A stretch of 64,000 bases of DNA from Paracentrotus lividus. Lineage: Eukaryota; Echinodermata; Echinoidea; Camarodonta; Echinidae. A model generated the notes under the pieces. It ran no database searches. It saw nothing but the letters and a program-made list of their open reading frames with translations, and was not told the DNA's origin. Within the stretch, counting starts at the first letter, position 1; the number at the start of each line of letters is the position of its first letter. The translations under genes were made by a program, and so were the position numbers. Shown piece after piece: positions 42,302 to 53,719 of this stretch. Location: positions 13,400,087 through 13,464,086 of the forward strand of contig CALNVZ010003435.1 of NCBI GenBank assembly GCA_940671915.1, given 5' to 3'.

Positions 42302-44905
42302 TGGTGACCAAAATTATTAGAACACCAAGCATACTTAAATGATTTTATCAATTGTCACTCAGTTGACCATTTAAATACCTTTAAAATGGCTGGAATGTCT
42401 CCGAATATCATCGCTGTGCTTTAAAAACTAAATAACAAAGTCATGCGTTGGGAACTCGCCCCCAAGTCGCCCTTTTTTATGTTACACCGCCAACTGAAAA
42501 ATCTAAAAATCATGCCCCTTTCAGGATTAAAGTGTCATAACGTAAAACATTTTAAGCCTCTCCCTATAAAAGTATATATATTCTGAAAGGAAATTTCCTG
42601 AGGATGTCAAAAATGGCATTCATAAAAACACAGGGTGAAGTAGTTACATCTTAAGTGGGAATTTTAAAATTATTTTTGAAGGGCCCCAAATTTTTAATTC
42701 AGTGCCCCTATTTCAGTCCCCCGTTCCAATGACCCTTAATATTTCAACATATTTGAATCGCTCATGAAATTTCCTTTTAAAAAATATACATTTACAAGGA
42801 GTGTCTTCATTAAATGAAAAAATAGTCTTAACTTTCAATGGGCATGGTTATTTTGGTCATCTCACCACCAAGGGTGTGGGCGAATCCACCCTCCCTATTT
42901 GACCAATTTTTCTGAAACTTGGCAGGTATTTGAGGTATATTAGAATAAATAAGCCCGCTAAGTTTCATACTTTTACCTCAAATACTTTTTGAGCAATCGG
43001 CATATGTAATTGGCATTTTACTTTTTTGGATTTGGACTTCATGTTTAACACACAAGTCTATGGGGAAACCGAAAGCGCATAGCGCAACTATTTTTAATGC
43101 TACGCATTACTAGATGGTCTAAACTATATAAATTTGGTATCAACATATACGTAAGACCCTATGCTAAACGTCATGAAAGCTCATGGCACACAAAATATAT
43201 CTTTAATTTGATTTCGGCAAATGAACTAGGGCATGATAATCTCATAGACTTTGTGTAGGTTCAGGTGTCTAATAATTTTGGCCACCACTTTATATATATA
43301 TATTTCTTTTTTAGGCGGGGGAGGGGGGGGGTTCGAAACCTATGCATGAACAGACCTGTCAATTTTTTATGTGTTGGGAGATAACGGTACTGTCATTCAA
43401 TTTACAAAATTGAGCAGTACACGAAGAGGCCAAGTTAGAAGTGTTGGTTCAAGGGGGAGGGGGGGGGTATGCAACTGAAATATTCGAATCACCCTTTCTG
43501 CGCTGTTAAAAAGTAATCCGTGTCTTTAAAAAAAAATGCTTATAAAACCGAAACCGAATGATACAGCAATGATTCCCAAATTTTAGATATGGTAGCTTTT
43601 TGTTTGCTTGCTTTTTGTTATTTAGCTTTTCCTTGTTGTTTTGTAGTTTTGTTTGTTCTTGTTCTTTGTCCCCCCCCCCCAAAAAAAAAAAAAAAACCCT
43701 CCATGGTATGAAGTGTCAACACATGGAAGAAAGAGTCCTCCATGATCAATCCATGAACAATTTAATACAATGAGAAGATTATCCATACAAAGATAAATTT
43801 ACACTTGTAGTGATATCGGCAGGCGTGACGGGGGGGGCGGGGGGGCATAATAAAAGTAACAAAGAAGAATGCACGATATTGCCTTATTTACCATGTGGAA
43901 AGTACTGTATATATGAACTAATTTTGTCTCCTTTCTGTTCGTGCATTTAAAGCGTCCAAAAGATGATTTTTGAGAGAATTTTAAATTATTTTACAAATGT
44001 TTATGGCGCCCTCTGCTGTTGAATTATGATTTCCAGGGATAATTAGGGCTATTTTTTTACATTTAACTAAGTGTCAAATATAGTTATGTTGATGGTGTAT
44101 GATATATGTGCTTCAACTATACCACTGAATATTTATAAAGTGTCTTTTAATTGCAAAATTTTAGCCCAAAATAAAGAAAATTTACTCGTTTTTCAACATT
44201 TTCATTTTTTATTTTTAATTTTGTTGTCATAATTCTTCAATTGAGCCCCATTATGGTAAAAATAATAAAACTGTTAGGATGAAATGTCACTGATAATGAA
44301 CTATTATGACATTTCTGGTCATTTTAGATTAAAAATTGTAAGGAAAATTTGATTTGAGGAGGAATGCACAACATTTTTCGAATGGGCCAATATGGCGACC
44401 TATAAAGGGCCCCCAGAAAATGAAGGAGGGGTCTGAAAATTTGAACCCCATCAATTTCTGATAACTTGGATCCTAATGGACCCAAAAATGCAAAAATATC
44501 AAAATGGGCGTTTCAGTCGCACGGGAGATGTTTTGATGACATACCATACCGCACTATGAGGGTAGGTGTTGTTTATTATTTTTTTTAATCTAGTATTTAA
44601 TGATCTTAAAATATGTAATGAGTGCACGATCACTTACCCAAAATTTTCTCAGCTCGGGTTAAGAATTCATCATACAGAGCTTTTTCAACATTGGTAATTG
44701 AGAACCCTCTGTTTAAATCTACGGAGTGGCAGAGAAGTAGAACATCTATCCCTCTCATACTATACTTGTTCAGATCGCTGATGTTGTAGGGTAGTTGTTC
44801 AAAGCTCACTTTCTCCACAACACCTTGCATGTGGTTTTTAATGTGTTTAATGATGCCATCTACGTTTCTGGGCTCACTGCCACTACACACGGTGACAAGC
44901 ACTCC
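39297..44905 (-). CDS. Unrecognised gene, last two exons
   Basis: Exon A 44905-44638 (acceptor CAG|GGAGTG, donor TTTTGG|GTAAGT) joins in phase 1 to exon B 39610-39297 (acceptor CAAACAG|GAAAG), which ends in a stop: 193 aa of C-terminus. The pattern is alternating strand/helix, with three hydrophobic strand-like segments (IDVLLLCHS, KVGVIVHDF, ADLVLIGG) like a Rossmann- or flavodoxin-type fold. Next to them are RGFSITNVEKALYDEFL and TMQLDDLMQFF. Clean junctions, a preserved frame across 5 kb and ordinary codon use argue for a real gene. N-terminal exons must lie beyond 44905; none was recognised in this window. I do not recognise the family and assign no function. The intron is loaded with repeats in opposite orientations. 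Confidence 0.7.
39657..39830 (+). mobile_element. GGCGGATCC-family fragment
   Basis: AGTGGCGGATCCACGATTTCATGA, a G run, then TTGGTACACCCAATTTTTTT and GGCCGTGCGATAAGG, phrases shared with 40920-41000. The right end is missing. Confidence 0.55.
39829..40480 (+). repeat. Diverged repeat, paired in inversion with 43960-44575
   Basis: GATGGGGTTCAAATTTTCAG, ACCCCTCCTTCATTT and CATTTTGGCCCAAT are shared, with weaker similarity continuing to about 40430. Lies inside the intron of the two-exon gene, near exon B. Confidence 0.65.
40616..40790. mobile_element. GGCGGAT-family MITE
   Basis: CCAGTGGCGGATACAGG at the left and CCTTGATCCGCCAGTT at the right form short inverted ends around 170 bp. Confidence 0.5.
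40850..41163 (+). mobile_element. GGCGGATCC-family copy with right end
   Basis: Contains GTACACCCAATTTTTTTT, GCTGGTCGTGCGATAAG, a long G run, TTCGGCCTTCAGCC and ends CCCCCTGGATCCGCGCCTGA. Together with 39657 it reconstructs the family's order; the left terminus here is not clear. Confidence 0.55.
41260..42240. repeat. Degenerate tandem repeats and A-rich tracts
   Basis: AAATTGGGAGC..GAGGG.TCAATGATAT..AGCCCC-type phrases recur near 41270, 41460, 41800 and 42050. They are interspersed with (CAAA)n/(AAC)n tracts at 41665-41712 and 42108-42175. No gene. Confidence 0.5.
42299..43290 (-). mobile_element. Tc1-like 1-kb MITE, copy 2
   Basis: CAGTGGTGACCAAAATTATT at the left and TAATTTTGGCCACCACT at the right, both within or next to (TA)n. 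The body is the reverse complement of 38249-39249 (for example CATAGACTTTGTGTAGGTTC against GAACCTACACAAAGTCTATG). Lies in the intron of the two-exon gene. Confidence 0.8.
43960..44575 (-). repeat. Diverged repeat, partner of 39829-40480
   Basis: Reverse-complement copy, close to exon A. AAAATGAAGGAGGGGTCTGA and TTTGAACCCCATCA are the strongest shared blocks. Confidence 0.65.
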
Positions 44906-45138
44906 CTGCTGAATGGATGTAATAAAATAAAAATTAAAAATTAATTAAAATTAATCAAGACAACCAGGCGCGGATGTGAAATTTCAGAATGAAGAAGCAA
45001 GCATTTTTTTATGGAAAATATAATTGAATCGTACAATGAATTGCGAGGTTAAAATTCCATGATTTCCACACTTCCCCTTAAAGTAATTGAAGTTGTTTTA
45101 ATAAAAGCAACAAAAAAAAAAAATAAAAAAATAAAAAT

Positions 45139-45254
45139 AGGAACGCATATCGCTCATGTCGTTCAGTCTCACTGTTCAATAAGAAATTGAAAACTTATTT
45201 ACTTTCTCTCTGATCCTATATTGTAAGCACTTGGAGAGTATATAGAAGGATTTT
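45139..45254 (+). mobile_element. Tail of an older LINE, 5' part
   Basis: A short frame SVSLFNKKLKTYLLSL followed by a stop resembles the LKTHLF C-terminus common to many invertebrate LINE reverse transcriptases. It continues on the far side of the younger LINE at 50654. Confidence 0.5.
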
Positions 45255-45455
45255 CTTCATCTCGTGAAGGTTACGACCGACATAGCAGTGAGAAAAAACC
45301 CTTCATTTGGAATACATTTGAAACTTTTAATTTCTTATTTTGGACAATCTTACAGTTGGAACACTATACGAAAGGTACGTGAAAGTTTCGTGAATTATAG
45401 TGACTGGAATAACCTAATTTTAAGTGTCTAAAATCTGCCCACTGACTTTTCAAAT

Positions 45456-46692
45456 ATGGCGGCGGGAGACGCTAGAGACACGTACGCACAAAAACTTGAT
45501 GACGTCACGACACAACAGGTACAGGGTAGATCAACAGTTAAACCCGTGTTTGTTTTAAAAGCAACGTGATATCCCTGAAGATGGTGAACGTAGCTTTACC
45601 AGCGAACTCATGTACAAAGCACTCTCACGAGTAGTTTCGCGAACAGAAATCAAAGGAATTCAGCAAATAACAGGTTTGTGGAGAATTTACATCGCTAGTC
45701 AGAAATCACGGATCAGTCTTATCACAGCTGGCTTGAATTAAGGAACGTCGGTGTGGCTGTGTACGACACCAACCCTTTCTTAGCTCATGGAGAAGACACA
45801 ATCCGTGTTCTAGTCACAGACGTGCCCCTATCTGCTAGTGATACCTTGATCACAGATGAGCTGGAAAAAATGAAATGCAAAACAGTAGGAAAAATCATAC
45901 TACAGCGTCTACGAATAGATGGTAAACTAACCGATTGCCTAACAGGTGACAGAGTCGTCTATATTGAGAAACCGTCGCACTCTCTGCCTAGATATGTAAA
46001 CTTCGGTCTTTTTAAGGGCCGTGTTTACCATCCCGGGCAATTTTCAACGAAGTCATCAGCAGTAACCTGTTCGAAACGTCTTGAAACCGGACATCACAGA
46101 TCGCAATGCACCAATGAGGTGTTGTGTAAACAATGCAAGAAAACCGGTCACATTGCTCGTGATTGCAAGGAGGAAGACTTCCCACCCCTTCCAGAAGCGA
46201 ACGACGCCCCAAAACTCCAGCGCGAGAGGCCCCGGGACGATCACAAACCAGCACGCGATCAGCAGAGTGCCACGCCCCCTCAAACAACCTCCACCCAGCA
46301 TAGCAACGGGACGCCGTTAACCTCCACAGAGAAAGCGCAAACATCGATCGACGATTTCCTAAGCAGTGCGAGGAATGTGTGTAGAGATCAACACAGTGAC
46401 ACAACCACCATGCCAACGCAAGCCAACCTCGTTCAACCACGCCAACAAAGCGAAATGACAACAGAGAGATCACAAGTGAAAATCACTAATTACCGTGAGC
46501 ACGCAATTGAAGGCCACAGTTGAAAGTGAGCAGGATAATTCACATGATGATTACTCTACTGCGGAGTCAGAAAATGGCTCGGAAGATGTAGCACATGAGC
46601 AACACTCCGAGCTTTCTGCTGAATCACCAAAGTCAGTCAAAGACAAGAAAAGGAAACGCAAGGTCTCCAAAAAGCTATTGAAAAAGAAATGA
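45456..46692 (+). pseudogene. LINE ORF1 (zinc-knuckle RNA-binding protein)
   Basis: Begins MAAGDARDTYAQKLDD at 45456 and continues, across a frame change near 45565 and another near 45737, into VAVYDTNPFLAHGEDTIRVL. The first knuckle reads CSKRLETGHHRSQC, with its second cysteine replaced by Arg. The second, CKQCKKTGHIARDC, is a perfect CX2CX4HX4C. A low-complexity tail ends in a Lys-rich KKRKRKVSKKLLKKK after a third frame change near 46500. ORF1 proteins coat LINE RNA. The single-base shifts are visible by comparing the overlapping frames. Confidence 0.8.
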
Positions 46693-46786
46693 GATCCATG
46701 TAAATAATGTTTTAGTAAAAAAAAAACCAAACAAACAAAAAACAAAACAAAACAAAACAAAGCAAAACAAAACAAAACACAAATTG

Positions 46787-49700
46787 ATGGATATTAAAAC
46801 CAATGATTGCAACTTGATAAGTGTGAACGTTCGAGGTCTGAGAAACAAAGAAAAAGGAGATATGGTATTCACATGGTGTAAGCAGCAAAGATGTGATATA
46901 TTGCTTCTTCAAGAAACATACTGGACGGATAATATTTTGAAAATCATAAGAGACGAATGGAAAGGTCAGTGTTATTTTTGCAATGGATCGAATCACTCGA
47001 AAGGTGTAGCTATCCTTATAGCGAAAGACCTACCGATATCAATTGAAAATGTGTTTCACAACCAGGAAGGACGAGTAATTATGATAAATGTTAAAATTGA
47101 TGAATGTAAACTATGTATTGTAAATATTTATGCACCTACAGAAAAAAAATATAGAGAACGTTTCTTTAAAAGATTGTCAACAGGGATGCAGTCAAATTTA
47201 AAAAAAAACAGGTTATGATTTAATAGTAGGTGGTGATTTTAATTCCATTCTGTGTTCAAAAAAAAATGTAAAAAGAAACAAGAATAAGTATTACAAAACA
47301 CCAGTTAACCTAAAAAAGCTGACTAAATTTTTTTATTTATGTGACATATGGAGGTACAGAAATCCTTCGAAACAACAGTTCACATGGAGAAATGTATCTT
47401 TAAATGTGGCTTCGCTCCTAGATTATTGGTTTGTAAATAAGCAGACTTAAGTCTAAAGTAATAACAATTCGATGTGATCATAATGCTATATTTTTAAAGT
47501 TGTTGATAGGTAAAGTAGAAAAAGGACCTGGATATTGGAAACTGAATTCCCAGGTTCTCAAGCATGAAGATTACAAAAGAAAAGTAAGAAATATAATTAG
47601 GAAGACAGAAAGCATGAACCTTAGTTTTTGTGAAAAATGGGAAATCATAAAAATTAAATGTCGGGAATATACTCAAAAATATTGTTCTGATAAAAAGAAG
47701 AAAACACGTGATTTAAAGAGAAGTTTAGAAAAAACATGTGTGAATCTGAGTGATAAACTACATAATCAAAGAGATGTTGATGATGATACCAAAAAAGAAT
47801 ATGTAAGAGTAAAATGTGAACTAGAAGATATATATAAGAAAGAATGTAAAGGGGCAAGTGTTAGGTCCTGAATAAAATGGTTAGAAGAAGGTGAAAGAAA
47901 TACAAAATATTTTATGAGTCTAGAAAAGAAAAATGGTGAGAAGAAAAATATTACAAGATTAAGAAAAGGTAATAAGATTATTGTAAAAAGAACTGATATT
48001 CAGCAAGAGGTAGTTACATTCTATGAAGAGTTATATAAAAGTAAAAAAGTAACCAAAGAAAATATTAAACACTATTTTGATGGTAATACGTTAAATAAAT
48101 TAACCGAGAACGAGAGTGCCTCGTGTGAGGGATTATTAACTTTTAAAGAATGTCGAACAGCTGCTTTTAATATGCCAAAAAATAAAACACCGGGGCTGGA
48201 CGGACTTTCAATAGAATTTTATCAAGAATTTTGGAATGAAAATAGAGTTTACGCTTGTGCACGCTTTGAATGAGAACTTCAATAATAAGATCATGTCTAA
48301 AACACAAAGGCAGGGCGTTATCAAAAGGAGAAGCAGAGAGCCTGAACAACTGGAGACCAATTACTTTATTAAACTACGACTACAAGATAATGGCGGCAGC
48401 CTTGGCAAACAGACTACATAAAGTGATACCCAATATAATTCACGAAAACCAAGTTGGTTATACCAAAAAAAGATTAAGTGGTTTCAATATCAGACTAACT
48501 CAAGATGTTTTTGAATATATAAAGAAAAATAATCTGGAAGGTGCATTAATGTTAATTGATTTTAGAAAAGCCTTCGATATGATTATAGAGTTTCAATTTA
48601 TCGAAGAGAGTTTGGTCAATTATAACTTTGGTGCAGATTTCCGATGTTGGATGAAACTAATGTATGAAAATGTCGAAAGCTCAGTTTTAGTTAATGGATG
48701 GAGAACAGCCAATTTCAAACTAGGCAGAGGAATTAGACAAGGATGCCCTTTATCAGCCTTGTTGTTTGTTTTGGGTGTTGAAATTATGGCAGATAAAATA
48801 AGAAAAAATGATAAACTAAAAGTCATTAAATTTGGGAAAAATGCTACTTATAAAGAGTTAAAAATTTTACAATATGCTGATGACACATCAGTTTTTTTTC
48901 AGAGAAAAATCATCAAGGAAATATATTATACAAGAGTTAAAGCAATTTGGAGATGTAGCTGGCCCTGTAATTAATAAAGATAAAACAATGTTAAAATGGT
49001 TAAGCCCAAGTAAAATGGAGTGGAATTTCGATGAATATGGTCTTCACTGGACAAATGATTGTATAAAATATTTAGGTGTGCACATAGATAACGACATGGA
49101 GTCTGTAGTGAAATTAAACTGGGAATCAAAATTAGAAAAAATCCAAAGAATAGTAGATAATTGGCGTCGAAGAAATCTCACGATTATAGGAAGAGTTCTC
49201 ATAATTAAGACATTACTTGTAAGTCAGATAATACATTTAATAATGTTCTGTCCGGTACCAAATTCTATCATTAAAAGACTTAACAAAATTATATATAACT
49301 TTGTATGGAATTCAAAAATTAATAAAGTGAAAAGAAATATAATTAGCAGAAATTTTGCAGACGGAGGTATAAAAATGATTGATATTGAGAATTTAATATA
49401 TAGTTTCAGATTGAAATGGTTAAGTAGAATACTTGATGAATCTGATTGCTATTGTAAAGATTTTGCAAATATATATTTCGAACAATTAGGAGGTTTGAAA
49501 TTACTTTTAAACTGCACAATTGGACAAAACATGATAAAAAAAACATTTTGTAGGGAAATTGCCAAGTTTCTACCTAGAAATCTTGAAAGCATGGTCACAA
49601 ATAAAAGAAAAATGTAATCAGTATGACTTACATTCAGATCAACAGATCTTGTGGTATAATAAATATGTTACGTATAATAATAACCCTCTTTTCTATAAAG

Positions 49701-50499
49701 AATGGTATCTAAGTAATATAATCTATTTAAAAGATATTTGTGATAATGGAACTTTCATTTCCACAACAACACTGAAAGATACGATCGAACAAAGAAAAGC
49801 TAAAGCAAATGCCTTTTTTGATTATTTTAAACTAAGAATCTCAATACCAAAGGTTTGGATAAACAATCTGAAACGAGGTAATGTTTTTATCAATTCCAGT
49901 TATAACTATTTGTAAAAAAGGAGAGAGAACTAAAAACGTTGTCAAGTAAAGTGTTTTATCAAATTTTGACTAAAAATGAAGTTACTTATAAATGTCCCCC
50001 GTATTGGAATAATATTATCGATATAAACATAGACTGGAATCAGGTTTTTAAAAGGAATTTGAAAGACATAAAAGAAAACAGATTTAAAAAATTCAATTTT
50101 AAAATGCTTTACAATCTGATTCCAACAAAGCGAATGTTATTTGTATGGAAAGTAGAAAATTCCGATTTGTGTAATTTATGTAAATGTCGAGAAGATTTAA
50201 TTCATGCATTCCTGAAATGTCCACTGAATATGCCATTCTTTAGAAAGCTTGTAGAATTGATAAGAAAAGTTTATAATGTTAACATAAACGTCAATATACA
50301 AACATTTCTGAAAATGCATAAAGAAAATTATATTGACGATATTCTCACTATAGCCTTTTGGAGCATCTATAAAATGATAATTCTTAGAAATGAAAGTGGT
50401 AAAGATGAAAGGAAAACCAAATTATGGTGGATTTTTCTGAAGGAAGTTAAGATACGTTTAGATATAAATGTGCATTTTGTGAAAAAAGGAAAAAACTAA
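46787..50499 (+). pseudogene. LINE ORF2 (endonuclease-reverse transcriptase)
   Basis: The ATG is at 46787. The APE-like endonuclease shows LISVNVRGLRN, LLQETYW, NIYAP (to 47218), then VGGDFNSIL and SLLDYWFV in a shifted frame. The reverse transcriptase shows TPGLDGLSIEFYQEFW, NWRPITLLNYDYKI, IDFRKAF, RGIRQGCPLSALLF and the catalytic YADD (about 48874). The C-terminal part carries CNLCKCREDLIHAFLKC, the zinc finger usual in this group, and ends at 50499. Breaks: frameshifts near 47210, 48240, 48900 and 49570, and in-frame stops near 47448, 47868 and 49913. No restriction-like endonuclease domain is seen. Confidence 0.88.
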
Positions 50500-50653
50500 T
50501 TTGTTTAATTTGCCGAAAGAGCTAAATATATATGTTTAATTTGTTATATTTCTTGATATAAATTGATGTATGTAAAATTTCAAATGTGAAATGATTTTAG
50601 ATCAATAAATACACCTGTAAAGGTTGAAAGAAAAAAAAATATAGAAGGATTTT

Positions 50654-50745
50654 TCTCGTTCATTTTATAAATATGTATTGTGAAGCGCTTTGGGCATCTT
50701 TTAATGGAAAAGCGCTATATAAATACCAAAATACATGTACAGTAT
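50654..50745 (+). mobile_element. Tail of the older LINE, 3' part
   Basis: TGTGAAGCGCTTTGGGCATC and GAAAAGCGCTATATAAATAC form the self-complementary 3' end (AAGCGCTT..AAGCGCT) common to many invertebrate LINE and SINE tails. With 45139-45254 it is the target in which the younger LINE landed. Confidence 0.6.
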
Positions 50746-50829
50746 GTATGTATGTATATAAAAGTTTGACGAAAATCCATTAAAAAATAATAAAATAAAA
50801 AATAATAAACTTATGCATGTTTTAATGTT

Positions 50830-51062
50830 TTGTGACGTCATGTGCAAGCTGTTATCTCATCATGTCGTGTACTGTAAATTGACTCTTTTATTAGTTCTAA
50901 ATCAAGGAATGGATACATACCATCATGAGAAGAATGCGTTTTGTATATAAACATAAGTTGATGATACATATCAAACGTACAGGTGATGAAATAAATATTA
51001 TTTTTTTTATGTCAATTTACAGTACACAGCCTATGGGAGAAAAGCTGGCAAATGACATCTCA
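50830..51062. mobile_element. Short MITE with ~54-bp inverted ends
   Basis: GTGTACTGTAAATTGAC (50874-50890) pairs perfectly with GTCAATTTACAGTACAC. The outer parts (GTGACGTCATGTGCAAGCTG against the complement of AGCTGGCAAATGACATCTCA) match less well. About 230 bp, non-coding. Confidence 0.6.
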
Positions 51063-53296
51063 CAACAAAAAACTTAAGTCATTCATAACTTCTTTATCTC
51101 TTTATGTATTTTCTTTAAACCTATAATATTTTTATTTCATTATTTTTGTGCTTTTATTGAGACTAACAAATTTTGCATTTACATATAACCCCCTTAAGAT
51201 TAAACCATGAGAACCTGAAGAATTTAGGCTCAATGCGCGCCTCGATTTTTTTTCTGACCTAAGGAAGTAAAACACCTTTGATTTAATTTTAATTCCTCCA
51301 GAAAAGATGATCCCTTAAAGATAAATAATATCTTCCTTTGCTATTCAATTATAGGATAATATATAATTCTTCAAATATATTTCTTCTTTAACCTATGAAA
51401 AGCACTGCTTTAAGATCACTTTTTATGAAATATTCCCAACTGCAGTTCGCGCTCAGATAATTTTTGTTTATCTTTTGGGGTTGGGGTACACTTTAAGAAG
51501 AAAGTTCAACTGTGCACCTATAAATTGTCATACAAATGCACCTTAAAACCTTTTAACAAAATCCATTAAATAGTCCATGAATTGATTTTTCAAAATCATC
51601 CAAAAATTGTTCTTTCAAAACCATCTTCATATTTTAAATTGATTTTAAAAATCAAATCCGTTATGAAATCCCAAATTGTGACTAAAAACACACAAAAGGG
51701 GTTATAAGTTTCTTAACTCTTTGCACGCCACATTAATTTTAAGCATAAAAAAGAAGACCTTTCTCTTTAATTGTTAAAAATAATATAACAATATTTGCTA
51801 AGTATGAACGATGAGAAATTATGCCGCAGACCTGATCCTAGCATTATCAGTGAGTTTTAGAACTTTTAGCCCTGCCATTACAGAGAAAATGAATTATTAC
51901 GATTGTATAGTTAATAAGTACAATTGTGACTGTAGTCGACTTTGGCAGGCAAAGAGTTAAATCAATTCTCATTTGCTTAAAATGTTCAGGGCATGTTATT
52001 CTAATATCTGTGCGCACACACAGTCCACATGACTGTTTCACGCTCCAGTAAATAGGCAAAATGCAAATAGCGCCATCTAAAGTTTCAAAATTTGGCTAAA
52101 ATCCAAGAGGCTGCATCTGCGTTGTGCCTCATTAAAACCGTACCCTTTTTTTTATTTAAGTACTTCAGACCATGTCCTTTTCAGCAATGTAAAGAAAAAT
52201 ACATCGATTCATTGACCAAAATGCTCAAAGATATTGTTGAAATAAGAAAATTATCGATACCAGGAAAACAAGTTTAACTTCCCCAAAAAGAACAAATATT
52301 CAATCTAGGGGCTCGAAACTTAGCAGGCATAATGTATCAAGACATTTCACAACTATCTGCCAATTTTTGTAAAATTTGATGACGTCATCAAAAAGCTATG
52401 GACAGAAGATAGCGAATTTACAATGTATTACATAACAAGGTATTACGTCATTGTCGTTCAATGACTTTGTTTGCTTCTGAATTTGACATCACAATGACCG
52501 CATTGAAATTGCCTTTCCATTAATACCATATATAATATAGGATGTCACAGAAAATTTGAGTAAATCACATTTTTGTAGGAGCTCTTATACCCGCTTGCCT
52601 AATAATTGCAAATTTGACAGAGCCATGTGCCCGCCGGATAATATGGAAAGCGAAGTTTTCAAAATTGCACTGTAGTACACAAAGCGTATTCGTAATGCGG
52701 TGGTCACAACTCGTCGTACAGGCTACAGGGCACATGCCATCAACTTAGCCTGCGTTGAATGTACAATGCATGCACAGGTCGTTGGTCAATTTCTGCGTTT
52801 CCTGCGTTTCTGTAGTAAGGGTATTGGAAAAATTTCCTGCACGTCGCACATGCAACGTGCCTCCGAGGTACTAGCCTCTTGTCGAGGCCCTGTTGGCTGG
52901 TCGTCGTTTGCCGAATGATGTCGCGGGAAGCGAGGAGAAAACCCGAACTCGCGAAACGAGCAGATTATCTCAAGAATCGAATGTCTGTTGCTCGTTACAC
53001 TTTACCTGCTAATTGATGAAATATGTCTCTGCGGAATGCATGGATTAGAATTTTAAATGAAGTTTTAGTTTTCTGGTAATAATGTCATGAATATATAATT
53101 AGCTAAAAAACAATAAAATACAAAAGAAAAAATTTATCAAAAGAATAAGATTTTTTTTTTTTTAATTCAAATCCATACATTCCCCAGACATTATGTTTAG
53201 AGAACATCTCTGCAAAAAATGGAGTTTTGTGTGTGTAAGGTATTCAGTAGATCTTGTTTTGGGCAAAAGGGCATAATTTGCATAAATTGCAGAAAA
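51063..53296. other. No gene seen
   Basis: 2.2 kb of mostly AT-rich sequence. A slightly GC-richer block at 52690-52940 has a 72-aa frame without recognisable motifs. Nothing supports a gene. Confidence 0.4.
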
Positions 53297-53362
53297 CAAG
53301 TGACAAGTAATGATAATACCAATAATTATAATGTTATCGGTATTATCATTACTTGTCACTTG
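53297..53362. repeat. Perfect 24-bp hairpin, 18-nt loop
   Basis: Left arm 53297-53320, starting CAAGTGACAAGTAATGATAA, and right arm 53339-53362 are exact complements. The 66-nt size is in the range of a pre-miRNA, but a small MITE is equally possible; no family was recognised. Confidence 0.6.
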
Positions 53363-53719
53363 CCATTCCCACTTTTCAAGTTTGGTTATGCAACCTCTTC
53401 TCTTCATTTCCCCTGCCTTTTATTCCTTTTCATGTTTGCGCCCCTTAAAGTGCCCCCGGGGGCACCTGCCCCCTCCCCCACCAGGCGCGTATCCAGGATT
53501 TCGCACCCCGGGGGGCCCGACGTGAATTTGGTGCCCCTGTGTACTTTTCAAAGTACACAGGGCAAGCATAGGCCTACGGATTAAATGTATGTTGAAGGAT
53601 TTTGAATAATAATTTATTTGATTTTTTTTTTTTTTTTTTTTTTTTTTAATACTTGCCAATGGTGAGTTCATGGAAAAGAATTTCTAGGTATATGAGGTAT
53701 TACCGCTATACATGTAGAT

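Larger units (their letters stand above)
45255..50639 (+). mobile_element. L1/Tx1-like LINE, near full length, decayed
   Basis: A 5.4-kb non-LTR retrotransposon with 5' UTR, ORF1 (zinc knuckles), ORF2 (APE-type endonuclease, reverse transcriptase, C-terminal CCHC) and a short A-rich 3' end (GAAAGAAAAAAAAA). TATAGAAGGATTTT at 45241-45254 and 50640-50653 is a 14-bp target duplication. Several frame breaks show it is no longer active, but length and preserved motifs suggest a fairly recent insertion. ORF layout and RT sequence point to the Tx1 branch of the L1 group. Confidence 0.9.

Noticed and set aside
46012-46473. 153-aa - strand frame
   Set aside because: Antisense shadow of LINE ORF1.
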